Assembly: GCA_027622715.1 (NCBI GenBank)
Contig: JAQBYN010000009.1
Location: 1 to 64,000, forward strand
Length of the DNA: 64,000 nucleotides
Direction: 5' to 3'
From: Pseudomonadota bacterium
Lineage (GTDB): Bacteria > Pseudomonadota > Alphaproteobacteria > SHVP01
Shown here: piece by piece, positions 47,052-57,155 of the stretch
How the letters are laid out: every line of letters begins with the position of its first letter
How positions within the stretch are numbered: the first letter of the stretch is position 1
The notes under the pieces: generated by a model
Told to the model about the DNA's origin: nothing
Database searches by the model: none
The model's input: the letters and a program-made list of their open reading frames with translations, nothing else
Position numbers and translations under genes: made by a program

Positions 47052-48236
47052 TCATTGTGAAAGGCCCGAGAAATAGGAATCCACGGCTTTTTGGATCGAG
47101 GCGCCAATCACCTTTTGGAAGGTGCGGTCGGTCAATTGGCGTTCATCGGCGGGATTGGACAAATACCCGAGTTCGATGAGGACGGACGGCACGTCGGGCG
47201 CCTTTAGCACGGCAAATCCCGCGAATCTGTGCCCTTTGCGCAAGGTCTTGCCGGCCCTTTCAAACTCGGGAAGAACCAATGTCGCGAAGGTCGCGGACAA
47301 ATTCATGGTTTCGCGCCGCGCCAAATCGATCAGGATGGTGGCGATTTCGCTCGGCTCGTTCTCGAGATCGACCCCGGCAATTAGATCGGCCTTGTTTTCG
47401 CGTTGGGCCAAGGCGTCGGCCTCCTGGTCGGAGGCTTTCTCGGAGAGTGTGTAGACCGACGCGCCACGCACCGAGCGATCGCTTAGCGCATCGGCGTGGA
47501 GCGAAATGAAGAGATCCGCGTTGTGGCGCCGCGCAAATGCAACACGGTCGCGCAGTCGAACAAAGACGTCATCCTCCCGGGTAAGAAGAACGCGGTATCG
47601 CCCCGTTGCTTCGAGCGCTTCGCGTGCTTGGGACGCAATTTGAAGTGTCAGTGCTTTTTCTTGGGAGCCGCGGCGGCCAATGGTGCCCGGATCGATTCCG
47701 CCGTGCCCAGGGTCCAACACGATGACCCGTGGGCCGACCCGCGGCGTCGCCGGCCGGGTCCTTGGTTCGATCAACTGGACGGGCCCTGCCTGCTGTGTCG
47801 GTAGGGCGGCGACGCGCTGAAACCGGTCTTGCGCGACCTCAGCCAGGTCAATCACAAACCGGAACGGTAATGCGCCACTCGGCGGCAGGATGAACGACCG
47901 GCGGACCTCGACCGGCCGGTTAACGTCGAGGACCAGGCGCGAGGTCGCCTGATCAAATAGGCCAAATCTAAACCCGTCGATCAGTCCCCGCTTTAGCCCC
48001 GGGGTGCCCGGCACGCGCCAGTCCAGGACCGGAAAATCGACCACGACGCGATAGGGGTTATCGAGGAGGAATATCTCGAAATCCACCGAATCGGACAGAT
48101 CCATGACGAATCGGGTGGCCTCGGCCTGCTCACCGGCCCGTACCCCAACGACGGCGGATGCCGCGTCGGCGTCCGCTGCGGTCAATGCCGCCGCAATCGT
48201 CATCCAGCCGATCAAATGCCGCAGTCTGTGGTACAT
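47052..48236 (-). CDS. N-acetylmuramoyl-L-alanine amidase with AMIN-like N-terminal domain
   Basis: RVIVLDPGHGGIDPGTIGRRGSQEKALTL…DLFISLHADA…VLIELGYLSNPADE. Confidence 0.94.
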   Translation of the reverse strand: MYHRLRHLIGWMTIAAALTAADADAASAVVGVRAGEQAEATRFVMDLSDSVDFEIFLLDNPYRVVVDFPVLDWRVPGTPGLKRGLIDGFRFGLFDQATSRLVLDVNRPVEVRRSFILPPSGALPFRFVIDLAEVAQDRFQRVAALPTQQAGPVQLIEPRTRPATPRVGPRVIVLDPGHGGIDPGTIGRRGSQEKALTLQIASQAREALEATGRYRVLLTREDDVFVRLRDRVAFARRHNADLFISLHADALSDRSVRGASVYTLSEKASDQEADALAQRENKADLIAGVDLENEPSEIATILIDLARRETMNLSATFATLVLPEFERAGKTLRKGHRFAGFAVLKAPDVPSVLIELGYLSNPADERQLTDRTFQKVIGASIQKAVDSYFSGLSQ

Positions 48237-48567
48237 CTAGCGCTCTTTGATGGTGTTCATACTAGATATAACCCCCTCAGGGGCCGCTGTTCAAACGCGC
48301 GGTGCGTATATCTTTTGCTGGTTAACCGAAAAATAGGTTTGTTCCGCTACCTAAAGTGTGTTTATTTCGCAACGGCTAACGCTCGCGGCGGCTCGGCCAG
48401 CGTGTCCATACCGACACGCGCACGGAAGACACCGAGATCGCTGCGTCAATAAGACCACCTGAAAAGTTCAACCAGATGCCGGCTTTCTTGACCACGATCA
48501 ACACTGTCTCACTGCTCGATGCAGCGGGAAGTGGTGTGGCGCCGGCCCTTAACAGGGGCTCGCGGCG

Positions 48568-48586
48568 GCGGAATCTTGCATTCCGC
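48568..48586 (+). promoter_or_regulatory. Hairpin GCGGAAT-CTTGC-ATTCCGC in the rne leader
   Basis: Perfect 7-bp stem, 5-nt loop, 31 nt before the ATG, in a 381-nt intergenic region. Confidence 0.45.
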
Positions 48587-48617
48587 GCGTCAGCGCCCGC
48601 AAGGAATACAACACCTA

Positions 48618-51092
48618 ATGGCAATGAAAATGCTGATCGAGGCGGTCCACCCGGAGGAAACCCGGGTCGTGGTCGTCAAAGGGCAACAGCTCGAAGAATT
48701 TGATTTTGAGGCCACGAACCGCGCCCAACTAAAGGGCAATATCTATCTCGCAAAGGTTACTCGTGTTGAACCGTCGCTACAGGCGGCGTTCATCGAGTAT
48801 GGCGGAAACCGTCACGGGTTCCTCTCGTTTAACGAAATTCATCCCGACTATTACCAAATTCCGGTTGCCGACCGGCAAGCGCTGCTCGCCGCTGAAGCCA
48901 AAGAGCAAGCCGTCGCAGAAGCGGCAGCCGAAGCGAAAGCTGATGCGGCAGCGGCTGCTGAAGCCGATCCACAGGACGACTCCGGCGATGCCAGCGACGA
49001 CCCCCCCGATTCCGATGAAAATGGTGACGGTGACAACGGTGAGAACGGTGAGAACGGTGACAACGGTGAAGAAGCGTCCGCCGCGCCCGAACCCGAAGCG
49101 CTGGGCGGCGATGAATTCGAGGAGGAGCAACAGTCCCGACGCAAGCAGCAACCCCAACGGTCCTACAAGATTCAAGAGGTCATCAAGCGGCGCCAGATTT
49201 TGCTGGTCCAAGTCGTCAAGGAGGAGCGCGGTAACAAGGGTGCGGCGCTAACCACCTATATTTCGCTCGCGGGCCGATATTGCGTCCTGATGCCCAACAC
49301 GGCGCGTGGCGGTGGCATCAGTCGCAAAATCGTCAGCGCGGTCGACCGCAAGCGGCTCAAATCAATTGTCGGCGAAATCAGCATTCCCAAGGAGATGGCG
49401 CTGATCGTGCGCACGGCTGGGGCACAACGTAGCAAGCCCGAGATCAAGCGCGACTACGACTATCTCTCTCGGCTGTGGACTGAGGTACGCGACACGACGT
49501 TGCAGTCGGTCGCGCCGACGCTGGTCCACGAAGAGGCCAACCTGATCAAGCGTGCGATCCGCGACCTGTACTCCAAGGACGTGGACGAGGTGCTGGTCGA
49601 GGGCGACGAGGCCTACAAGTCGGCCAAGAAATTCATGCGCATGCTGATGCCCAGTCATGCCAAGCGGGTCCAGCCGTATAAAGAGTCGATCCCGCTGTTC
49701 CGAAAATACGACGTCGATGCCCAACTCGACTCGATGATGAGCACCCGGGTCACGCTGAAGTCCGGCGGCTACATCATTATCAATTCGACCGAAGCGCTGG
49801 TCGCCATCGACGTTAACTCGGGCCGCTCGACCCGGGAACGCAACATCGAAGAAACGGCGGTAAAGACGAATCTGGAGGCCGCGCAAGAAATCGCGCGGCA
49901 ACTCAGGCTACGCGACCTCGCGGGTCTCATCGTGATCGATTTCATCGACATGGAAGACAATCGCAACAACCGTTCGGTCGAACGTAAGATCAAGGATTGG
50001 CTCAAATCCGACCGCGCGCGGATTCAGGTCGGGCGCATTAGTCACTTCGGCCTGATGGAAATGTCGCGCCAACGGTTGCGCCCCAGCCTCCTCGAATCAA
50101 GCAGCGACCCCTGCCCGACGTGTGGCGGTAGCGGCATCGTCTACTCAGTTGAGACGGCTGCGATGCGTGCGCTGCGCGCCCTTGAAGACGAGGCGCTACG
50201 CGGCCGGTCGACCGAAGTGTCGATTTTTGTACCGACGTTGGTTGCGCTTTACATCCTCAACCAGAAGCGCAGTTCGATCACCTCAATCGAGGGGCGCTAC
50301 GGCCTGACCATTTTGGTTCGGTCCGACGACACCCTGATCGCGCCTGACTTCCGGGTCGAACGTGGTGGCGACCGTCGTGAACCGGTTGCCCAGCCTGAAC
50401 CGATTGCGGCGGACCCCGACGACGAAGACGACGATATCGAGGTGCCCGACGACGAGGATGAAGCTCAGTCGGCGGCGCCAACAAAGCGTGCGGAAGCCGC
50501 AAGTCGTGGCGAAGGCGACGACGAGGACCAGCCGCGTAAACGGCGTCGACGTGGCCGCCGCGGTGGACGTGGGCGGCGGCGCGATGCCGACGGCAACCTC
50601 ATACCGCGGGATGAAGATGGCAGCGACGATGAGGAATCGCCGGTCGAAGCGGGTAGCAATGGCCGCGACGGCGAGGCCACCACCGCGACCGCCGCGAGCG
50701 GCGACTCCGAGGATGGCGACAAACCGGCCCGACCGCGTCGACGGCGCGGCGGGCGTGGGCGCGGGCGCCGTAGCGAGCGGCCTGAGGGCACCGCGGCGGC
50801 CGACGGCGAGGCGAACGGCGACAACACAGAAACTGTGCCAGAAGGCACGGCTGCAGCCGAACCCAACGCACCCGAATCGGACGTGGCCCAGGCGCCTGCC
50901 CCTAGCGATAGCCAACCGAGAGCGAGCGAACCTGTTCCCGACGTCGAACCGGTAAAGCTAGCTGCTGCACCCGAGACGACCGAGGAGCCGAAACCGGCAG
51001 CACGCAAACCAACCGCCGAACCGGCAGCCGCAGAGCCGGAAGACCCCAGTCAGCCCAAGAAACGGGGTTGGTGGAGCCGCGCCCTTAGCTAA
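48618..51092 (+). CDS. rne: Ribonuclease E/G family endoribonuclease
   Basis: LKGNIYLAKVTRVEPSLQAAFIEYGGNRHGFLSFNEIHPDYY; acidic insert; IDVNSGRSTRERNIEETAVKTNLEAA; CPTCGGSG; R/E-rich C-terminal half. Confidence 0.96.
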   Translation: MAMKMLIEAVHPEETRVVVVKGQQLEEFDFEATNRAQLKGNIYLAKVTRVEPSLQAAFIEYGGNRHGFLSFNEIHPDYYQIPVADRQALLAAEAKEQAVAEAAAEAKADAAAAAEADPQDDSGDASDDPPDSDENGDGDNGENGENGDNGEEASAAPEPEALGGDEFEEEQQSRRKQQPQRSYKIQEVIKRRQILLVQVVKEERGNKGAALTTYISLAGRYCVLMPNTARGGGISRKIVSAVDRKRLKSIVGEISIPKEMALIVRTAGAQRSKPEIKRDYDYLSRLWTEVRDTTLQSVAPTLVHEEANLIKRAIRDLYSKDVDEVLVEGDEAYKSAKKFMRMLMPSHAKRVQPYKESIPLFRKYDVDAQLDSMMSTRVTLKSGGYIIINSTEALVAIDVNSGRSTRERNIEETAVKTNLEAAQEIARQLRLRDLAGLIVIDFIDMEDNRNNRSVERKIKDWLKSDRARIQVGRISHFGLMEMSRQRLRPSLLESSSDPCPTCGGSGIVYSVETAAMRALRALEDEALRGRSTEVSIFVPTLVALYILNQKRSSITSIEGRYGLTILVRSDDTLIAPDFRVERGGDRREPVAQPEPIAADPDDEDDDIEVPDDEDEAQSAAPTKRAEAASRGEGDDEDQPRKRRRRGRRGGRGRRRDADGNLIPRDEDGSDDEESPVEAGSNGRDGEATTATAASGDSEDGDKPARPRRRRGGRGRGRRSERPEGTAAADGEANGDNTETVPEGTAAAEPNAPESDVAQAPAPSDSQPRASEPVPDVEPVKLAAAPETTEEPKPAARKPTAEPAAAEPEDPSQPKKRGWWSRALS
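49023..49072 (+). repeat. Coding 9-bp imperfect tandem repeat (GGTGA[GC]AAC)n in the acidic insert
   Basis: GGTGACGGTGACAACGGTGAGAACGGTGAGAACGGTGACAACGGTGAAGA. Confidence 0.85.
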
Positions 51093-51100
51093 GCCAGGCC

Positions 51101-52240
51101 TTAGCTAAGCCATGAAACGATACGATCCGCGGCGTCGCGGATCGCATCGGTTTTACCGGCAAAACTTATCCGGATATAGGCGTGCCCCTCTTCGGTATCG
51201 AAGTCGATGCCGGGGGTGAGAGCAACGCCGGTCTCGGCCAAGAGACGCGCACAAAAGTCCGCGCTGTCATTGGTGAGACGGCCGACATTGGCAAAGATGT
51301 AAAACGCGCCGTCGGCTGGCGCCATTTCGGTAATCCCTGCCCGCGGCAATGCCTCCAAAAGGAGGTCGCGGTTGCGCCGATAGACCTCGACGTTGCGCTC
51401 TAACTCATCGCGGCAATCGAACGCGGCGAGCGCGGCACGCTGCGAGACGGCGTTCGAACTGATGTAAAGGTTCTGCGCCAAACGCTCCATCGGCGCGGTC
51501 ATATCGTCGGGCAAAACCATCCACCCGAGTCGCCAACCGGTCATCCCGTAATATTTAGAGAACCCGTTGAGGACGATACCGCCCTTCGAGTTGCCTAGGA
51601 TCGTTTCCGCGGCACGCTCGTAGGTTATGCCGTGATAGACCTCATCCGAGATCAAGCGCACGTCATGCGCATTGCAGTAGTCGACCAACGCATGCAGCGG
51701 TTGACCGACCAGCATGGTGCCGCTCGGGTTTGCCGGGCTAGCAATCAACAGGCCATCGACGGGGCCAGCCGCCGCGAGCATTTCGGGCGTCGGTTGAAAA
51801 CGCGTTTCCAGCGTCGTGCGCAAATAGACCGGCTCGATACCCAATGCTTTGAACATGTTGCGGTATGCCGGATAACAAGGCACCCCGAGGGCAACGCGAT
51901 CCCCGACATCGAACGCCGCAATAAGCGAGAGAACAAAACCGCCAGACGAGCCCGTGGTGATGGCAATGCGCCCGACCGGTACGTTTAGTCCATGGGTCTC
52001 GTCGTAATACCGCGCGATGCGCGCGCGTAGTTCGGGCAGCCCGAAGGCCTCGGTGTAGCCAATACCACCCGCGTCGATGGCGCGGTGGGCGGCGGCGAGA
52101 ACGCCAGCCGGTGCGCCGCGTCCGGGCTCCCCCACTTCGAGGTGAAGCACTGAGTCACCGCGCGCTGCTTTGGCGTTCGCCGCTTTCAAGACTTCCATTG
52201 CGTAGAACGGCGCGACGTCTGCCCGGGACGAGATTTTCAT
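51101..52240 (-). CDS. PLP-dependent class I/II aminotransferase
   Basis: LHLEVGEPGRGAP, SPANPSGTML, LNGFSKYYGMTGWRLGWM; start set at MKISSRADVAPF. Confidence 0.93.
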   Translation of the reverse strand: MKISSRADVAPFYAMEVLKAANAKAARGDSVLHLEVGEPGRGAPAGVLAAAHRAIDAGGIGYTEAFGLPELRARIARYYDETHGLNVPVGRIAITTGSSGGFVLSLIAAFDVGDRVALGVPCYPAYRNMFKALGIEPVYLRTTLETRFQPTPEMLAAAGPVDGLLIASPANPSGTMLVGQPLHALVDYCNAHDVRLISDEVYHGITYERAAETILGNSKGGIVLNGFSKYYGMTGWRLGWMVLPDDMTAPMERLAQNLYISSNAVSQRAALAAFDCRDELERNVEVYRRNRDLLLEALPRAGITEMAPADGAFYIFANVGRLTNDSADFCARLLAETGVALTPGIDFDTEEGHAYIRISFAGKTDAIRDAADRIVSWLS

Positions 52241-52250
52241 CGCGGCGTAT

Positions 52251-53903
52251 CTAGAATTGTGTGCCGCCGTCGGCCAGGCCAAAGCCGCGACCATCCGTGA
52301 CAAACTGGCACGACGTCGGATCGAGCGTCGCACCGCCGAAGCACGCAATCGCGTTGACGATGCCAAACCCGGCGCCTTCGGTGACGCTGTGTCCCGCGTC
52401 TCGCAGCGCCTGAACCGTCGATTCAGGCAACCCGCGCTCGTAGATCGTTGCGTCGGGACGTGGCAGCGCGAACACCCGGGCGGCATTGACCGCTTCGCGT
52501 AACAGTCGCGCGTCCAGCACCGCGATCGCCGCCGTCGTCGCTGCCGCCGCCGGCGCCGCCGGCCCGCCGGTCGCCGTCAATCCGATTACAAATTCGCCGG
52601 TCACCGCATTGGCAATAATCGCCGGCGCAATAAAATCGGTGCCGCTGCGGAGCCAGCCTTCGACGCCCGTTGGCACTGTCGGTGCAAAGAAAACGCCGAG
52701 CCGTTCGTCTAGACGGCCGTCGCCAAACGGCGCATTCATCGTCAACACACACGCGACTGCCGAACCAGCTGAATCCAAAACAACGAAGCCGGTTGTGCCG
52801 TCCCGACCCGCGCCAATCCACGGCGCTAGATCAGGCTGATTGCCGGGTTCGACCGGTGTATGCCGCGTCGCGTCGTAGGACGTCATCAGCGCCGCCGCGC
52901 GGAACGATGTGGTGTCCGTTGCACTGCCGCCGGCGCGCTCGGCCAGGGCGCGGAAGGCGGTCTCGGCGATCAGGTGCGGGCGCGTCGCCGCCGGGGTCTG
53001 TCCGTAGCGCTGCTGATCGGTCAACATCGACCACATGGCAGCGGTCATCGCGCCACCACCGGGGCCGCTGGCCGGCGTGAAGAGGCTCAAGTCACCGAAG
53101 GCGGTCCGTCCGCTGCGCTCCCACGCCGGCAAATACTGTTTGAGGTCGTCGACGGTGAGGCGACCGCCGGCCTCTTGAGCGCGGGCGACAAAATCTCGCG
53201 CGGCATCACCGAAATAGAGGTCGCCGCCGCCGCGCACCCTGATCGTGCTGAGGGTTTCAGCGAGCGCCGGCTGTTCGATTTTGTCACCCTCGGCAACCGG
53301 GCGGCCGCCGACGACAAAGGCCCCTAACTCACTGGCGCCAGTCGTTCCCGCGTAGTCGCGTGCAGCCGTCGCCGCGGCACGCGAGGCGGGAAAGCCAAAC
53401 CGCGCCATTTCTTCGGCGTTGAGCACCAATTGACCCCACCGCAACCGCCCAAATCGGGCATGCAGCGCGGCCATGCCCCGCACCGCACCGGGGATCGCGA
53501 CCGCACCGCCCAGGGCCGGGACGCCCGGCGAAAAGTCGATGCTCTCCGCCGTGCCCGATACTGAGTCGTAGGCGACACACGAGCCGCCGCCCGCCAGCCC
53601 GGCGGCCAGCGGATACGTGACCGACAGCGTGAAAAAGGTCGCGACCGCCGCGTCGGCCGCCGTTCCACCAAGCTCAAGCGCCGCAAGACCGGCGAGGGTC
53701 GCGCGCGGCTCATCCGTGGCAACGCCGCCGATGAAACTGACCGTGGGCACTGCCTGCTCGGGCGTGTCGCTCGCGCAGCCTGCGGCGACGAAGGTCAACG
53801 CGAGCGCGAATTGACGGGCCCGCCGCCTCTGCCTAGGTTCCGGGTAGGTCCCCGCAACGGAGTTCGTCGTGAAACGCTTTCTGAGCCGGTTTCTCGTTCT
53901 CAC
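52251..53903 (-). CDS. Gamma-glutamyltransferase-like lipoprotein (start uncertain; GTG at 53903 is best candidate)
   Basis: Lipobox FVAAGC; LGGTAADAAVATFFTLSVTYPLAAGLAGGG; catalytic-Thr region GTTGFVVLDSAGSAVACVLTMNAPFG. Confidence 0.8.
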   Translation of the reverse strand: MRTRNRLRKRFTTNSVAGTYPEPRQRRRARQFALALTFVAAGCASDTPEQAVPTVSFIGGVATDEPRATLAGLAALELGGTAADAAVATFFTLSVTYPLAAGLAGGGSCVAYDSVSGTAESIDFSPGVPALGGAVAIPGAVRGMAALHARFGRLRWGQLVLNAEEMARFGFPASRAAATAARDYAGTTGASELGAFVVGGRPVAEGDKIEQPALAETLSTIRVRGGGDLYFGDAARDFVARAQEAGGRLTVDDLKQYLPAWERSGRTAFGDLSLFTPASGPGGGAMTAAMWSMLTDQQRYGQTPAATRPHLIAETAFRALAERAGGSATDTTSFRAAALMTSYDATRHTPVEPGNQPDLAPWIGAGRDGTTGFVVLDSAGSAVACVLTMNAPFGDGRLDERLGVFFAPTVPTGVEGWLRSGTDFIAPAIIANAVTGEFVIGLTATGGPAAPAAAATTAAIAVLDARLLREAVNAARVFALPRPDATIYERGLPESTVQALRDAGHSVTEGAGFGIVNAIACFGGATLDPTSCQFVTDGRGFGLADGGTQF

Positions 53904-55203
53904 CGTTCTTGCTACCTCAATCGTTAGGCCGGCGACCGCCCAAAACCTCAGTTTGATCAGCGACGCCGAAACCGAGCGCATGATTCGGAACTTTGCCGAA
54001 CCGGTCTTTGCCGCGGCTGGTCTTACCACGGATTCCGTCTCGGTCCATATCGTCAATGACCGCGCGCTAAACGCCTTCGTCGCCGGCGGACAGCGCATCT
54101 TCCTGTTTACCGGCCTGCTCGTCGAGGCCGAACACCCCCGCCAAATCATCGGCGTGCTGGCCCACGAAACCGGCCATATCTCGGGCGGACACCTGGCGCG
54201 CACCCAAGAGGCCTTGCGCAGCGCCAACGCGATCGCGATCGTGGCCGCCGTCTTGGGGGTCGCGGCCGCGGCGGTGGGCGGTGGCGGCGCTGCCGGTGCC
54301 GCCGTATTCGGGGGCGGCGCGCAGGTCGCCGGCCAGTCGGTTCTGCAGTATTCGCGGGTACAGGAGTCGGCGGCCGATCAGGCCGCCATGCGATACCTGA
54401 ACGACACCGGGCAAAGCGCCCGCGGGCTCGTTGAAGTCTTGGAAAAACTTGGCGATCAAGAGGCATTGCTGCGCCAAAGCCAGTCGTCCTACGGCCGGAC
54501 CCACCCATTGTCGCGCGACCGAATCCTGGCGCTTGAAAAAATGATCAGTCAGTCGCCAAGCGCCGATGTGCCTGATCCACCCGATCAGATCGCCGCATTC
54601 GACCGCGTCCGCGCCAAAGTGCTGGCGTTTCTCGACCCCAAGAAAGCCTTGCGCCGGTATCCTGAGAGCGACACCAGCGTGGCAGCCCGCTATGCCCGTG
54701 CGATCGCCTATCACCGCACGACCCAGATTAAGCGCGCGGTCGCCGAAATCGACTCGCTGATTGCCGATTTCCCCAGCGATCCGTTCTTTCACGAGTTGAA
54801 GGGACAGATTATCTACGAGAACGGCGGTCGCGACGCCGCCATCCCGCCCAACGCCGAAGCGGTTCGTTTGGCGCCGCATGAGCCGTTGCTGCGCCTCGGC
54901 CTCGGGCAGGCGCTGGTCGCGATGAACGATCCCGCCCTCGATAGAGAGGCGATTATTCATCTTGAGGAGGCGGTGCGGATCGACCGCGAAATGGTCGGCG
55001 CTTGGGGACAACTGGCCATTGCCTATGGCCGGGCCCAGCAATTCGGCATGTCGAGCCTGGCCAGTGCCGAACAGGCCATCCATGCCGGACGCGTGGATGA
55101 CGCGCGGGGCCACGCGACTCGAGCCGAACGCCTGCTTCCCGAGGGATCGCCGGGTCATTTACGCGCTCAAGACATATTGAGCGCAGCCAAGCCAAGACGC
55201 TGA
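53869..55203 (+). CDS. Periplasmic M48 family metalloprotease with TPR-like C-terminus (BepA-like)
   Basis: Signal peptide; HETGHISGGH zinc motif; QESAADQAAMRYL. Confidence 0.93.
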   Translation: MKRFLSRFLVLTVLATSIVRPATAQNLSLISDAETERMIRNFAEPVFAAAGLTTDSVSVHIVNDRALNAFVAGGQRIFLFTGLLVEAEHPRQIIGVLAHETGHISGGHLARTQEALRSANAIAIVAAVLGVAAAAVGGGGAAGAAVFGGGAQVAGQSVLQYSRVQESAADQAAMRYLNDTGQSARGLVEVLEKLGDQEALLRQSQSSYGRTHPLSRDRILALEKMISQSPSADVPDPPDQIAAFDRVRAKVLAFLDPKKALRRYPESDTSVAARYARAIAYHRTTQIKRAVAEIDSLIADFPSDPFFHELKGQIIYENGGRDAAIPPNAEAVRLAPHEPLLRLGLGQALVAMNDPALDREAIIHLEEAVRIDREMVGAWGQLAIAYGRAQQFGMSSLASAEQAIHAGRVDDARGHATRAERLLPEGSPGHLRAQDILSAAKPRR

Positions 55204-55216
55204 TATCACTAGCGCC

Positions 55217-56008
55217 ATGATTAGAATTGCAATTCTGGCCGCCGCCGCGGCCTTCGCCACCATGACCCCGGTCATGGCCCAGCAAAGTAGGCCGCTCCCT
55301 GAGTCTGAGGCCCTGCGATCGGTCGATCCGGCGCAGCGGCGGATCACCGAAGAAATCGTGCGCGACTACATCTTGCGCAATCCGGAGATTGTCTTGGAGG
55401 CGATTCGTATTCTTCAGGCCCGCGAACAGGCCGCGGTCGGCGAGCGCGCCCTTCATGCGGTGGCCGCCAACAACACCGAGTTGCGACACGATCCGACGAC
55501 GCCGGTCGGCGGCAATCGCGACGGCGACGTGACGATCGTCGAATTTTTCGACTACGCCTGTCCGTATTGCCGCAACGCCCATCCGATTCTAGCGCAATTG
55601 GCCCAAGACGATCCGAACGTACGGATTGTTTACAAGGAGTTCCCGGTGCTGGGCGAAGCCTCGGTCGCTGCCGCCCGCGTCGGCGTTGCCGTCCACCTGT
55701 TGGCGCCCGCGCGCTACGAGGCCTTCCACGCCGCGATGTTTCAGGCGCGCGGCCGGTTAAGTGCTGAGCTGGCGGTGCAAACCGCGGTCGAAGTCGGGGT
55801 CGATCGCGTCAGGCTGCTTGACGCGATCAATTCGGAAGAGGTCAGCGCGTTGATTGCCAAGAACGTACGGCTTGCGGAAGCGATCGGAGTGAACGGTACG
55901 CCAGGCTTCCTGATCGGCGATACAATCGTGCCCGGCCTCATCCAAACCGATCAGTTCAAACAACTGATCGCCCAGGCGCGCGACACCTGCACCACCTGCG
56001 AACGCTGA
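55217..56008 (+). CDS. DsbA-family thiol:disulfide oxidoreductase
   Basis: Signal peptide; FFDYACPYCRNAHP; GVNGTPGFLIGD. Confidence 0.93.
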   Translation: MIRIAILAAAAAFATMTPVMAQQSRPLPESEALRSVDPAQRRITEEIVRDYILRNPEIVLEAIRILQAREQAAVGERALHAVAANNTELRHDPTTPVGGNRDGDVTIVEFFDYACPYCRNAHPILAQLAQDDPNVRIVYKEFPVLGEASVAAARVGVAVHLLAPARYEAFHAAMFQARGRLSAELAVQTAVEVGVDRVRLLDAINSEEVSALIAKNVRLAEAIGVNGTPGFLIGDTIVPGLIQTDQFKQLIAQARDTCTTCER

Positions 56009-56011
56009 ACC

Positions 56012-57001
56012 TTAGATCAATCCCGCGAGCGGCGAGGATGGGTCGGCGTAGCGTTTGCGTGGCATGCGGCCAGCGAGATAGGCCAGCCGGCCTGCCTTGA
56101 CCGCGTGCTTCATGGCCGCGGCCATTTGAACGGGGTATTTGGCTTCGGCGATCGCGGTATTCGTCATGACGGCGTCGCAGCCCAGTTCCATCGCCACGGC
56201 GGCCTCGGAGGCGGTGCCGACACCGGCATCCACGACGACCGGCACGGTCGCATTTTCGACAATGATGCGAATGTTGACCGGGTTTTGAATCCCTAAGCCA
56301 GATCCGATCGGCGCACCCAGCGGCATGATGGCGCAGCACCCGATTTCCTCGAGCCGCTTGGCCTGGATCGGATCGTCGCTGCAATAGACCATGACTTGGA
56401 AGCCGTCCTTGATGAGCATCTCGGCGGCCCGCAAGGTTTCGGGCATATCGGGATAGAGCGTTTTCTGGTCGCCGAGGACCTCGAGCTTGACCAAGTCCCA
56501 GCCGCCAGCCTCGCGCGCCAGGCGCAACGTGCGCACGGCGTCCTCGCCGGTGAAGCAGCCGGCGGTATTGGGGAGGAAGATGTACTTCTTGGGATCGAGC
56601 GAATCGACCAACAGGGGCTGGGAGCGGTCGGTGAGATTTACCCGGCGCACGGCCACCGTGATCATTTCGCACTCGGCCGCCTCGGCCGCCCGCCGGTTCT
56701 CTTCGTAGTCCTTGTACTTCCCGGTGCCGATAATCAATCGCGAATGCATCGTGCGCCCGGCGACAGTCCAGGTGTCTTCGGGCGCGGAGTCTTTGGCCGC
56801 ATCGCCGCCACCGATGAAGTGGACGATCTCGATCCGGTCGCCGTCGCCCAGGGTCGTCGCGTCAAAGGCGCTGCGGGGCACGATCTCCAGATTGCGTTCG
56901 AGCGCGATTTTGCGCGCGTCGAGGTCGAGGTCGGACAGCAGTTGGGCGACCGAAAGCGGGCCGTCGAAGCGCCGCGGTTCACCGTTTATCGTCAATTCCA
57001 T
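56012..57001 (-). CDS. thiSG: Fused ThiS sulfur carrier-ThiG thiazole synthase
   Basis: ThiS-like [12 protein letters not shown]…[15 protein letters not shown] joined to Thi[27 protein letters not shown]…[31 protein letters not shown]. Confidence 0.94.
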   Translation of the reverse strand: MELTINGEPRRFDGPLSVAQLLSDLDLDARKIALERNLEIVPRSAFDATTLGDGDRIEIVHFIGGGDAAKDSAPEDTWTVAGRTMHSRLIIGTGKYKDYEENRRAAEAAECEMITVAVRRVNLTDRSQPLLVDSLDPKKYIFLPNTAGCFTGEDAVRTLRLAREAGGWDLVKLEVLGDQKTLYPDMPETLRAAEMLIKDGFQVMVYCSDDPIQAKRLEEIGCCAIMPLGAPIGSGLGIQNPVNIRIIVENATVPVVVDAGVGTASEAAVAMELGCDAVMTNTAIAEAKYPVQMAAAMKHAVKAGRLAYLAGRMPRKRYADPSSPLAGLI

Positions 57002-57155
57002 GGGGGCGCTGTCCGTCACACGTATCCAAGTATGGGGCCGCGGGCCGACCGCTTCAACCAGTACCGCGTCAGGGCGTGCCGATCATGCGCGCAATTGTCT
57101 CACCGTGCGGCCATGCTATAAGGCGGGACATTTCCCTGCACGACGTATTTTGGTC

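Noticed and set aside
57002-57155. TPP riboswitch before thiSG
   Set aside because: No CUGAGA or ACCUGA-type thi-box elements on the minus strand upstream of the gene.
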